Shown piece after piece: positions 37,801-50,700 of a stretch of DNA of 64,000 nt. Position 1 is the stretch's first letter, and the number at the start of each line of letters is the position of its first letter. The notes below the pieces were generated by a model that ran no database searches, was not told where the DNA came from, and was given only the letters and a program-made list of their open reading frames with translations. The DNA is from Casuarina equisetifolia (taxonomy: Eukaryota; Streptophyta; Magnoliopsida; Fagales; Casuarinaceae), in contig CM052354.1 in the NCBI GenBank assembly GCA_028551475.1, positions 24,265,258 to 24,329,257 of the forward strand, written 5' to 3'. A program made the translations under genes and the position numbers.

Positions 37801-38879
37801 AGAATATTAGCAAAAAAATGATGGGGTATCGGTATGTTGTAACAAATTAAAAATTCAGGTGACACCTAGTAGAAAACAGAAAATTAGGGACAAAAACCAC
37901 TAAAAATAGATAAATACACTGGATGTTAAGAGTTACTCAATCTTTTAAGCCCCACTACACCAAAGCTTAGGCTACATAGACATTATTAGTCTCATAAATT
38001 GCCAATTCGCTGCGCACATAAGAGGCTTGTTTTAAGTAAAATGACATCATGTGAAACCATTGAATCTTCCAAAATATTATTTTTCAGCAGATTCTAACAC
38101 ATATTTTTTATTACATAAAGAATTCCAAACTGCATACGTAACAAGAAAAACACATTCTTTCTACGTCAAGGACACTAAAATAAATTACTGATTGAGCTTG
38201 AGACAATTTTCAACAGAAAATTATGTTACTATACTTACTGAATAGAGCAAAAGAATAAAAGACAAAGGGACATACAGCTGGGTGATGTGACAAGTAGCGT
38301 TATTATCATATGAGCAGTCGCATTTGATTAAGTGATTGCAATGGACGTCATCGAGGGAGGTTGAATCGATGGCGGCTCCACTGAAAGGCTCCCCACTTAT
38401 ATTCCATTGGTTTGGAGTCGCTGAGATACTCCATTTGTGAAAGATCGAATTCAAAGCTCTCACTGCCATAAAAAATTCACAATTATATAACTTCTATGAG
38501 CATGGAAATCACTTATATATGTTTCTATAACTACACGTGACGAAAAATTGATTCTTCAAATAAAGAAAGTTTCAGGAAAAGTGAAAAATAATTAAACACA
38601 TCGGCCTTCATTCACTTAATTGTGTTTAATTTTCCTTCTGTTTGAGATTACTCTTAATAATTAGAGAATCAGAGAAAATACATGAAATTCGAGGGGAAAA
38701 AAAAAAAAAAGATTCTTGTTAACGGTGTGTTTTCCGAGGCTGTAGGTGACACATGGAGTTTCAGGTCTTAGTTTCGTAGATTTCATCAGAGAATATTCTG
38801 GTTTAACTTATACTTGCATGTCCTTCACCATGGCAGTCCCCTCGAATATCCGGACACAGCCTTATTATGTGTGAAACCT

Positions 38880-39060
38880 GCACATGCGCTTACATGCAAG
38901 GAAGATGCCAAACCTCGGAGAACATTCGTTTAAAAGTCAAATATATCTAAAATGGCATAATTACATATTTTGCCGGGAATTGAGGAATAAACAAAGTTTG
39001 AAATCCGGAAGAGGAAATAAAAATCAACAAGAATAGTGTGAGAATATTCTCGTCTACCCG
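38880..39060 (-). pseudogene. Orphan 3' end of a lost RLK copy
   Basis: This stretch aligns with the 3' flanks of RLK-D (41640-41800) and RLK-C (23960-24115). Shared pieces are gatgccaaacctc, caaatatatctaaaatggc, gaataaacaaagtttgaa and gtgagaatattctcgtctaccc. No coding exon is attached. It lies about 400 bp beyond the first remaining exon of RLK-C, where the RLK-C signal exon should be. A deletion appears to have removed most of one RLK gene and the RLK-C signal exon together. Confidence 0.6.
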
Positions 39061-41788
39061 AAGAACACATTAGTCGAGTATAATACAATTAACAAACGCC
39101 AATATATTGCTGTAAATCTGATAGAGGACATGTTTGTTTACTGATAATTGTGCAATTATACCAAAGTATATGACTTACCCTATGACGATGTGGTACAAAC
39201 ATGGGATTTATGTTGATATTACAGAAAACGATTCCTTCGCCAACCAAAACTGTGATGGAATTTGCATGTTGCAGAGATAACCTTTTCCTTGCAAGAATTT
39301 GCCCAAACCTACCGGCAACCTACTGCTAGTCTATGACCAATTCCAACCGAAATTTGATACTTTTCTCCGACTAAACACGTAAGAGTATGTTGGATTCTTT
39401 TTTCCCCTATTCAGTGTTCTTTCGTTTGTTTCTTCTTGTATTCTCTTTGAGGAAATTTCAAATTGAATGGTCGGGAACTTGAGAGTTTTTAATTTTTATT
39501 GTTTAGTTTTAGTTTATCGAAGTTAACGGACAACGTTTGTTAGGAGGTGTTATAATATCTTGTTAAATCATTCATATTATAATGCATAATTACAAATTTG
39601 AGATACTGAAGATCGAAGATTGTTTTGTGCACCAAAGCCAAGGATTTTCATTCTCAGACGTTATTTTCTCCCACAAATAATTGCATAGAAATGATATGGG
39701 CTTATGTATTTGCGTGAATGCTTACTTTTAAATAATAAGACTAATTTGGGAACAATGAGACTTAAATTGCGTGAATGATTAAGATGATGATGTTGATGCA
39801 TACGGTTAGCTTTAAGATGTTCATATTGAGTTTTCTTGATTGTTTTGCATACTTATGCGATTAATGGAATTATTAAGTGTTGAATTTTGCTTGAAACTAC
39901 CCAAATATGACTTGTCTAAATAGTGATATGAAGCTTGAAAATATATATATATATATATTTCACTTTATTCGACTCTCGAATGAAAGTGTGAAAACATCTC
40001 TACCATTCATCTTAAATTGTGCAAGTTGTGAAAATTTTATAAAGGTGATAGATATTGTGGTCATAAACTGCATTGGACTCTGATGGTTGATTAATGTTTA
40101 TTGAGAAAATTTCGATATAAATGTTTGTGAAACTTATTCTTTATTATTATTTATATTTGTTTGGGGGATTGACATGATAAAAACATTTCCATCAACGATT
40201 TGTGAGGCAACTGTTGTTAATATTCTACATGAATACTCAAAAGGTACCTCCATCTTTTTGGAAGGAGATCTGAAAATGAAAAATCATGAAAAGGATAACT
40301 TATGCACAGAGTGTCCATCCTAGCTGCTTTTTCCGTAATCAAATGGGGCATGAATTTAGAATTTTTTGGTGGATTCCCTGGGTCAGATGTGCACGAAAAG
40401 TTATGTACAAAGTCTCTTTCATAACAGCCGGAAAAAGTTATGTACGATTAGACCCCACTCGATCCGTGTCTCACTTAATGACGTTATCTCCCTATTTTCC
40501 ATCGGTTTGAACTAAGCCAACGTGTTTCCTCTGTTCCAGTCATCATAGATTCGAATATCACATGTTTGATTTTGTTGTTACACGAACCCTATGGTTGGGT
40601 TCATGTCTCCGGATTTCTCCGATGGCAGGGCCTCATCAAGTGGCTATTCTCATGAGGATCAAGCACCTAGCATGGACCCGTCACACGCGAACCCCCAGCT
40701 TATTAAACGTATTTGTCTTCATCAACTAGATTAAACTATAGGACTTCGTCGTCCATTGAATCCATTAATGACGGATTTGAACATTTTTTTCTTTTTAAAT
40801 ATTTAACAGCACCGACAGGAGTTCTTTAGTCGAAGTTGGTAGTGGGTTCGCCCACTCTTAGTATTCAACGCATCTGAAGTACGTCAAATTCAAGACAAGA
40901 TTCTCCTGTACCGTGTGTTTTACGGGGCACATTGTACTTTTTGTACGTAGAAGTATAGCCTCTTTACAAACATGTTTTAAAAGAGAAAATGAGCATTATT
41001 AATATGATACTAGAGTTTAAATTTTAAGTAAAATAATTTTTCTCTTGTAAAGTAATCTTTGTAGAAGGTACATTTTCCATACTTGGAGTAGAGTAGTATG
41101 TTGAGATATAAATATTTATATCACACTGTTAATATATCAACTTATTTTGTTTTTTTATAAGGAGATCTACTTTTATGTTTTACAAATGATTTAAAGAAAA
41201 GAATTGAGTTTTCTAATAACTCAAACTTTTCCAAAATAATAACACAATTTTAAAAAGAGTCGATGAACAAAGTTAGAGAATGGGAACCAAAAAAAAAAAA
41301 AAAAAACAAAACTTTTTATTCCATCAAATTTGACACAAATTCTACTAGTGTGAGAACGAGTTAAAGAGAATGAACAAGTTTTCCACGCTCCCAATGTTTA
41401 AACCCCGACTCAACAGGGCTTGATTCAACAGGCATTCACCCTGACCTGAGCGGAGAGTTTGGTGGGAGCAGGTAGGCAACGACATTTTGCCACTTTGGAC
41501 GCGTCTGAGCCAAACATAAAGTAGGTTTCACCAGACATTGCCCTGGGTTAGCCAATGTTTGTAACTACTTCACCATGACAATCACATTGGATTTCACGCC
41601 TCATTACGACGGCAGCCTCTATATACTGACATGGAGGGAAGGTGCCAAACCTCAAAGAAAATTCATTTTACAATCAAATATATCTACAATGGCATAATTA
41701 CTTATTCAGCCTGGAGTTGAAGAATAAACAAAGTTTGAAGTCGGGCAAAGGAAATACAAAAACAACAAGGACAGTATGAGACTGCTTC
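39060..41788. other. Intergenic region left of RLK-D
   Basis: No gene seen. 40580-40770, 40930-41150, 41345-41510 and 41540-41590 are shared with the RLK-B/RLK-C spacer but in a different order. An (AT)n run lies at 39941-39959. A 74-codon frame at 40286-40510 shows no family resemblance. The last 150 bases are the 3' flank of RLK-D. Confidence 0.55.
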
Positions 41789-44700
41789 TCATCTACCCTC
41801 TTTGATAGGCTCACGGAGCACGGGCTTAGAAGGACTTAATGGCGGCTTCTCCAAATCAGCCACCACGCTCGTACTTGTTGATGAGTCGAAATTGCTACCA
41901 GAGGTTCCCTGGGTTGCATCATCAGTCATGAAGCCTGTAACATCATCAAACTTCCAATCTGTCAAATATCCAGGTCTTGAGGTTACAGTGCTCACTTCAG
42001 TATCTCCTGAAAGCATTGCCACCACGCGCGACATTGATGGCCGTAACGTTGGGGATGCCTGTGTGCACAACAGAGATACTCCGATCACGCGTTTCACTTC
42101 CTCTTCATTGAATTCTGATAGTGTAGAGTCCAGAAGGTCAACTTCAGAGTTGTTTTCATGTAAGCGCCAGGCCTGAGAAGGATACAGGTTCCTAGGCTTC
42201 AGAATATAGTATACAAATGGTGGCAATGAGTATCCTAATTCTTCCAATGAGCCTACTTTCAAAGAAATATACTGTAAAGGTGCTGGACGCAAGTAGCCCA
42301 ATTGTTTCAATGAGTCACAGTGATTCTCATAACATAGTATAGCACCTTGGGAATTCTCTAAATGTTCGAGCAAGCAACTATATGTTCAATGCTGATTTTG
42401 TGATAGTAATAAATGTTTCCGTTTCCATCTTAACATGATCCAGGTTTTGATCTGGTTTCAACTTTTCAGCAGAAACAAAATATGTAGCTGTGATGGTAAT
42501 GTCTGTCATTAATTGGGAACCCAAGCTAAAAACAAACAAATGCTAATGAAACCTTTTTGAAGGGGACTGAAATCTTTCTCATTGGAAGACAGATCACAAT
42601 GGGAAATGGAGCATAAGAAAATTGTTCATACCCATTCAAGAAGATATATTTTCTCTTCTTCCAAGGTTGAGTCAGCATTTGGCCTTCCACTAACAAGCTC
42701 TAGGGCCACAACACCAAAGGCAAACACATCAGCTTTCTCCGTAAGGTGGCCACGCATGGCGTACTCCGGTGCCAGATATCCACTACATCAGTAACAATCA
42801 TAAGCCAAATTTAGAACAAGATAACTCATTAACAAAGAGATTTTACACTTCAGAAAGAGTTGATGCGTAATTAAGCTCTGGAACTTACATAGTTCCTGCA
42901 ACTCTAGTGCTTATGTGGGTCTTTTTATCATCATAAAGCTTGGCTAACCCAAAGTCTGATATTTTGGGGATCAGCTCACTGTCAAGCAGAATATTACTAG
43001 CCTTCACATCTCGATGAACAATTCGTAGCCGTGACTCTTCATGAAGATATGCTAGACCTCTTGCTACACCCAAACATATTTCATATCGTCTTGACCAATC
43101 GAGATTCAAACTTGTATTTCCTGCTTCATGCAAGCATATAAGACTTTATTTACTAAAGATATAAACTCTAAATATATCCACAAACACGTTCATGTATACA
43201 TAAATTTGCAAGTATGAAATTATATGTACATCTATACAATGAAAGATTAGAAGAAGAACAAATATGCATCCACTTACCAAATAATGCTTGATCAAGACTT
43301 CTATTTTCTAGAAACTCATAAACCAGAAGTCGTTTAACTCCCTCAATGCAACACCCATACAATTTCACAAGGTTACGGTGTTGCACAGCAGAAATGGTAG
43401 CAATCTCAGTTATGAATTGGTTCTTTCCTTGGTGAGATGCCACAGATAGTTGCTTCACAGCAATTACTCTACCATCGTTAAGTATTCCCTGTTTAGTATG
43501 AAGTTAAAATAAATAAATAAATAAATAAAAAGGCAAATAAAACCCATTATTCAATCAGATAAAAAACTGTCTTTTTGTTAATAATACTTAATTATTCAAT
43601 TGGACATCCTTGATACCCAAAAAAATTTGAAGAAACTATATTCTCAAATGTAACTACTCATATCATGATTCCTAAAGTTATCAAATCTAATAGATATCAG
43701 CCAAATATCGTTTGTGTTAACTGTTCCATTTATGCATCTATTGAAGAAGATCCATAGTTATGGAATGCTTCTTATTTCATTTTTTTGAGTGTAAAAACAA
43801 GTTGAGTTTAAGATTCTAATCCTCTGGTATACAAAAAAAGGAATAAAAATCATAATTGTATTATGTAACACCAAATAAAGCCAAAAGATAAAAATGATTA
43901 AGTTACAAGGAAACTCATACAAGTTTTCAATTTGGGAAAAGTGGTGTAAACCAGAAAAGAACAACAAAGTATGTTTCTTGATTTGATTGAAAAGTTTGAA
44001 TATCTTTCATAATAAAACTGCAAATCTGCAAGACCTAGTAAAACAGAAACAAATGGCTTATGGATATCCTTTTCTGTGTCTTTCAATACTTTCATCATAT
44101 TACTACAACAATTGCAATTGCCAGCATCTTGCCAAACTCTAGGACAACATAACATGGAGAGGTGTGCATACTATTTCAAAAAACTGATTAGGGAAATGGA
44201 AATATAGCAGACAATTAATGAAAGAAAAGAAAAAAAAACGTAAAAAAAGAAGGTAAATGGTGATGTTGCAAGCTGCGCTTAGTTACTGCTTGGAAATTGC
44301 AACAGATATAACATTAACAGAACTTATGTCAGATAGTCAAGTTTACGACACTCACGTGGTCTCAGCCTCTTTTTCTTTTATTTGATTAGAATGAGAAATT
44401 ACCTTATAGACAGGTCCAAATCCTCCCTCTCCTAGCTTATTAGCAGGAGAAAAATCTTCTGTAGCTGTCCTTAGTTCAGCGTAGCTGAAAGTGACTGTTT
44501 TAGCATCTATTCCCAAGAGCTCTGCAATTTCAACATAAACACAGGTTTATCTGTATCTATAATCAATTTGTGTGAATGTTTTGTGAGTGAAAATGCCACA
44601 TTGCTTTTATATCTTAAATGTCTTGTTTGTTGCACATAAGCCATCAGTGTTTCAGAGAAAATGTTGCACTGGAGATGGGAGATTCAGGGGCAAGAGCATA

Positions 44701-47700
44701 TAGAAAGTTTTCTGTAAAATGGGGCTTCGACAGCAAGTAACATTCACTTCCATTACTCTTTGGTGGTAAATGTGCCCCCAGATTACTACGGGGACATGGA
44801 AGAGGTCTTGATAAAACTGCATTGATGCAGCTATTGTTCGACTAACGCCATATGCCATATGCAGCACGCACAGGCCACCTCACTGTAATTATTTGTCAAG
44901 CCACTCAATAGGCAACAGTTCCACATATATGCTATGTAGACTAAAAAACGGATGAACTTTGATACCTTAAATGGATGTCAATATAATTTGTGACTTACCC
45001 TCATCATCATTGGCCGGTAGCTGTTTCCTTCTATGAATAATGCAGAAAACCACAAAGATAGACAGAAAGCTTAAAACTCCAACACCAACAACAACACCTA
45101 CGATCAGACCAGTCCTGTTCTTCTTGCTGCTTGGAGGTTTGTTATCAACAGTGGGGATAAAATCTATACAAATGCAAGGCTATCAATGACACAGAACTAA
45201 CATTGTCGAAAAGCAGATCATAACCTTCTGAATTGTAATTTCAACCTTTTAGACTGTATTACCTGGGGTGGCACTGATGGCTGAAATAGAAGGTCCATAA
45301 GTACCTTGCAAAGGTATGCAACAAGTTCCTTTTCCCGCCCAAAAGAGATGGACTTCAAGATAGTTTTCTGATACCTGGACCTGAAATTCCTTCTGAACGG
45401 CTCGTAATGAGACTCCACCAGCCTCCTTTTGTATGTCAAAATTCTTTAAAACAATTTTCCCCTGGAATAAACAGAGTCAAAACTTTAAACAATTGCAAAC
45501 AAAGTCTATCTTTGACATACTAGAGTTAATTTCTTCAGGTGAAAAAGATAAGTCATTAAACCTTTTTACATGCCCTCAACCTTTTTTTTTTTTTTTTTTG
45601 ATGAAATGTAGCTTGTAAACTATGAAAAGCATATTTCTTCAAATATCATTCATTGTTTTGAAAGCACATAATAGAGATTTAGCATAATAAATTTTATTGT
45701 TCTATTTGTATCATATTTATTGTTATTTATCACCTGATCATCCATTACAAGAACTGACAAATAATCATGATTTAAAAAATGATAATTATAATATAAAAGA
45801 AAAATCATAGAAAATCTTGATGCAAACAATGTAAACTCTTTGATTACTATCATTCTAAAATATCAATCTTCTCCTTTTTTTCTTTCCAAACACAAAACAA
45901 ATCCTTATCTGGACAAACATAACAATTATTCATTAGGTTTAGAAGAACAAAAATATAAAGAACAAAAATTCATTGCCACATATAATCTAACTCAGAACTA
46001 ACTTAATTATATCTTACAAACCTGGATATAAATATCAAAGATACGTCTCCCAAGACTTTTCCATGTAGTAGAACTGTCCAAAATTACGATTTCTGCAAAC
46101 TGAAGCTTTACAGTGTAGTTCCCATTCTCAAGCCCCAGACCATAGTACCTTAATGACGAAGCAGAGATTCGAGCAGTTTGGAACAGCTCTGAGTCTAGAG
46201 TGTTTGTGAATTGAGATGACGAACTACTAGTATACTGAGGATTATTGGTCCCAGTAAAATATCCAACATTGCTAACTGCCCATCTGTTTGTGTTCATAAC
46301 ATAATATGTAGCTGGGCCAAGTGTCTCATTATCCCTCTCAAAGATAGTCCCGTCAGAGGAAGTAATTTGAGGACCACCACTCTTAATGCCAAAATTATAA
46401 TCTGGAAAGCCATAAAAAAGATAGACATAATCAATAGTTAAGGGTAGAAAAGATGATTAAATTTATCAAGTTGGATCATATAAGTCCTAATGTGAACATA
46501 TTATGCATTTCAATATTAAACATGGTTGAAGTCAAAAGCATAATCAATTTGACAAGCATATATTGGACATGGTTCACCTCCTCTATAAGTTCAATATTTG
46601 ATTAAGCAGCCAAGGACAAAAGGTGGATATATCAAATCCAACTTCAAACCTTTTTGAATGATTGATTATGATGATGCCTCAGTAGACCTACCCTTGCAAC
46701 TTTTTATAGAGTCCATCATTTATTTTTGTTCGTAATAAGATAGGATGCATAAGTTACAATTTAACTCTCTAAAAGAATAAACTAAATTTTCTAATTACTT
46801 TGAGACTAAGAATGCTTCTAGGTTGTATTGTATCCATATCAACCTTTGCTAAAAAATTAAGGTTCGATCGCTTAAATTCTTCCTAGAAACACCAATTTTA
46901 TGTAGAATCTTCTACTTATTTGCCTTAATATCTAATAGTCCTTTTCAATCTTGTACTCAAGGACTGGCTTTTAATTGTACTTACATATTCCAGTTCCACG
47001 ATTGCAAGGAAAGCTCCGTTGTAGGCAGTTCCACCTAGAGGGCAAAGCACTAAGGGACAAAGAAATGCGCGTAGACAAAGAATATTGTATTCAGTGTTAC
47101 AAATGAAATATAAATTATAAACAGTTATATCTATTTTATACTAACATTCTTATTAGAATTAAGCTTCACTTCTGGTAAGATAAATGCTTAATTGTTGGAG
47201 TGTAAATAAGCATTCTCTTAATAATACTAACACTTGTTGCTCTCTAATAAGAGAGATTCTTTGAATGGAGTTATGGGTTTGAACTATCTACTTCAAGATA
47301 GGAATTTCATAACTAAGAAATTGAAATCAATCGTTAATACAAGGGCAAACTTCTGCAAAAAGAAACGCATGATTTTTATGATAAATCCACTTCGTATAAA
47401 TTGTTATCTAACATTATTCTATCATATCTTCTTTTTCTTTTTTCTTCCTTTCTTTCTTCTTCTTCGTTTTAGATAGAAATGATTTCACAAAATAAACTTT
47501 ACTATATCCATGTACTGGTTTGGGTTCGATAGTCACTATTTCTCCTCTTAGTAACAATGTGAACTAAACTCTCTAATTTAGTAGGCAACGTCCTGTATTT
47601 GGAGAACATAGATTAGATGCTCAATTACAGCAGACAAATTACCATAAAAATGTCAATAAGATGACAAAACCTGGCTTGACCCACTCTAGTACACGAAATT

Positions 47701-50700
47701 AATTTTTTATAGATTACAGAATTGGATGACTAGTTTGCTGTTGGAGTTTGTGATAGTCTCTTCACTCAAGAGGTCTAAATTTGAAACAATTTGTAGATGC
47801 AGGTTCAAATGAAATTATATGAGACCAAAGCCAAATTTCAATGAGACCAATGGTAATTTAAACTGGATTGGAACTCAAAACTTGTTTATTCCAGATTCAT
47901 CTTGGCAAAAAATCAACTAATAGAAATATAAAATGTGAAGAGATCTACCTGCTGTTTGAACTTTCTATTGTGAAGTTGTTGGCAACTACGTTGCTGCATC
48001 ATATAACCCAAATGATCTAAATGTCAGGCTACTCACTAGTGAAAGCAGAGGATGGAAAGCTAATTTTCAAAATTCAAGATTTGAATTGTACTTAATAAAA
48101 AAGTGTTATTCACAAGTAGCAGATAAACAAATATTGGAAATATAAAGAGTAATATATGTAACAATTAGATATATAGGTGCAGGGTGAAGTTAACAGTGAA
48201 ACATACAGTTGTAAATTTTGTTCGCTGACCCAAGAAGGAAAGCTTCCCCCTAAGTTATTGTAAGACAAATCACTGCAAGCATAACATTAAGGGGACATTA
48301 GATATAGGCTCCATCCAATCAGTGTTCAATACTAATTAGGAGTTAGTCAAGTGAGTCAATGCATTAGAATAAAATTTTGACAACTAAGTTTCAGATCTAA
48401 AAATGTATATTTTCCATCTTTCCATTTTTGATATATAATGAAAATACAAAAACATACAGAAAGAAATACTTAACCGCTTAGAACAATCAGCAGTTTATCA
48501 AATTGATCTCAAAACTTGGATTAACTGGACTGCAGCAACTAGATTTTTCTCTCTCAGTGTACGAAAGTTCTCCAATATGATTGTTATTTCTTAATATACA
48601 AGTAAACATGAGTAATGCAAAAAAAAATAGCACATGTTCCATACTGGAAAGGATTCTGCACAACCATTGAACATAACAAAATATGATTTCTTTCTTTGTA
48701 TATTTACATTAGGTAGTTTACAAAAAATTATAACCTCTATAAATCCAAAGGCAGTTTTTAAATTTGAGAACCAGTAGCTGAAAAACCCATTTTCAATGCA
48801 CTTAACCTTGAAACGAACACATTGTCTTCTGTACTTACATGTTGAGAAGATTCCCACTTTTTTGTGCAGGGAGGGTACCATTTAACTTATTATTTCCGAG
48901 AAACCTGAGAGTGAAGGAACCATTACATTCTTCAATATAGAAAAGAGTAGGTTGGGATGGATAATGCACAGAATAGCAGATAAGGTGTATTACAAGTAAG
49001 AGAGCGAACTCAAATTGAAAAGGGAATCCGGAATCTGGCCTGTTATATTGTTGAAGCTCAAATCCCTGAACAGATAGATAATGTTGTCACGTGGATTGAA
49101 GAAAAAAGAAAAAATTACTTTCACTATGCTGTAAGATACATAAAAGTACTTGTCTACCAGAAAATCACAAAAGTTAAGCCTTATGCATCATCCAAACAAG
49201 AAAGAAGGATCAAACAAAGGACGGAAAAAATGGTAAGTGGAGATGAAAAGGACGTGAATGAGTTTGAAATGCTATATAATCCCATAATTATGCCAAACCA
49301 GAGCGGTCTGTAAATTTCAGAGCACAATCATTACAAATTTCTTTCTCTGGGTTGAGTTTACTCTGCCAAACAAATAACAAAGAGTAAACTCAACCTTACA
49401 CGATCCAATAACTGTATCTATCGCAAGAGTTGCCAATCAGTGGCTATTACTTACAGCTGTGTCAAACTTTGGTATTCTCCTAGGTTGGATGGAAGTGAAC
49501 CTGATATATTATTATTCCTCAGCACTCTGCGATGCATGCAATTGAATTGTTAAAGCATATTCAGGAAGAGCAACAAACAAGAAAACATAAGGCTTAATGG
49601 TGTTGCCTTACAGGGTACTTAGAGACTTCAAATCTTTTATGAATGCCAATGAAGAGCTTCCATTTGACAAATCACTTATCATCCTACAATAATTTGAGAC
49701 ATGGTACTTTTAGCTTCCTAGATCTTCAAAATGAATTTATGTATTCAATATCAAATTAGAATCTATTAGATGAACTAAAAAATGCAGGCACTCACAATTC
49801 TGTCAGAGAAGTCAAATTCGAAATTGTGGAGGGTATTGGACCTTCGAAAGAGTTTCCCTGAAGCCTCCTGAAATAACAGTTGGTATTGATTAATCATTAA
49901 CCGTCCATAGATGCATCTTTTATACAGCAACATACAAGTAAAAATTAAAATTTACGTAGTCCCACATCTTGTTAGCAGGAGCATTTCTTATTCACAATGT
50001 GGTGTAACTAGTGCTTGGGCCTTATCAAGGATGATTGGTCAAAGAGAAAATGGATAGGGTAACAATATCGTCTTACAGGGCAGTAAGCGTCGAAAAATTC
50101 CCAATGAAATCAGGTATCCTGCCTGTGAGTTCAGTATCTGATGCCCACCTGAGATCAGAAGAAGTATTTTATCAAAAACAATTGCTGGTTGTTTTTTTTT
50201 TGTGTTTTTTTTTTCTCATTTACCAACATATTCATTCCAGAAAGTTTTCAATCAAAAAAGAGGAAGATGACAGTAAATTCTTACACTGTTTTGAGGCTTC
50301 GTAGGTTTGCAAATGTGGAAGGAATCTCACCACTAACTCCAGAACTGTCAATATAGCTGCCAAGGTGAACAGTTGCATGAGTCAACAGAGAGTAGTCTGT
50401 CATCGACCCATATGAAAATCTAGTAATAATAGATAATGGATTTTACAACCAAAAGACAGTTCTCAAGCCATCATCAAAATCTCATTCAGATTGATAACTT
50501 TCCTAGAGCATACTAAGTATGTGCACATTAACTACTGAAGTTAAAATGTGATTGCTGTCATCAACTGCATCATTTCCGCCATAGCTCTACTATGGCATGT
50601 TAAAAAGAAATGCATCAAGTCTTTTAAATGCAAAATGTTTTGATCTGACCTACATTACAACCTTAATTGACTCACTTATAAACATAAGCCACATAGGAGA

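Larger units (their letters stand above)
24104..38462 (-). pseudogene. RLK-C: decayed LRR VIII-2 receptor-like kinase, split by an LTR element
   Basis: The exons still visible on the minus strand are the following. The N-terminal exon is 38462-38276 (IFHKWSISATPNQWNISGEP). LRR exons lie near 37570, 37295, 37125, 36440, 36290, 35595 and 35310. The short pre-malectin exon is near 34350-34300 and the TM exon is 34245-34090. Kinase exons lie near 26776-26660 (KLGKGAFGTVHK), 25730-25525, 25370-25135, 25018-24870 and 24421-24104. Compared with RLK-D it lacks the signal exon, LRR exons 6-11 and both malectin exons; a deletion joins intron DNA near 34290-34315. In the kinase the DFG motif reads YFG and the HRD loop reads HRDVKLANILL. 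The exon near 24900 has a stop after NCGSTL. The donor after the LRR exon near 37205 is GC rather than GT. It is clearly a pseudogene. Confidence 0.85.

Noticed and set aside
41802-42176. 124-codon plus-strand frame over the RLK-D last exon (also 24117-24425)
   Set aside because: Antisense shadow of a conserved kinase exon, recurring only because the exon is conserved.
42173-42373. Open reading upstream of the last RLK-D exon ([25 protein letters not shown])
   Set aside because: It precedes a good ttctcag acceptor at 42173. Joining the preceding exon (ending YLLEW) directly to AWRLHENN restores the family sequence, so this part is intron. The same applies to 12168-12233, 9700-9765, 24422-24487 and 1-171.
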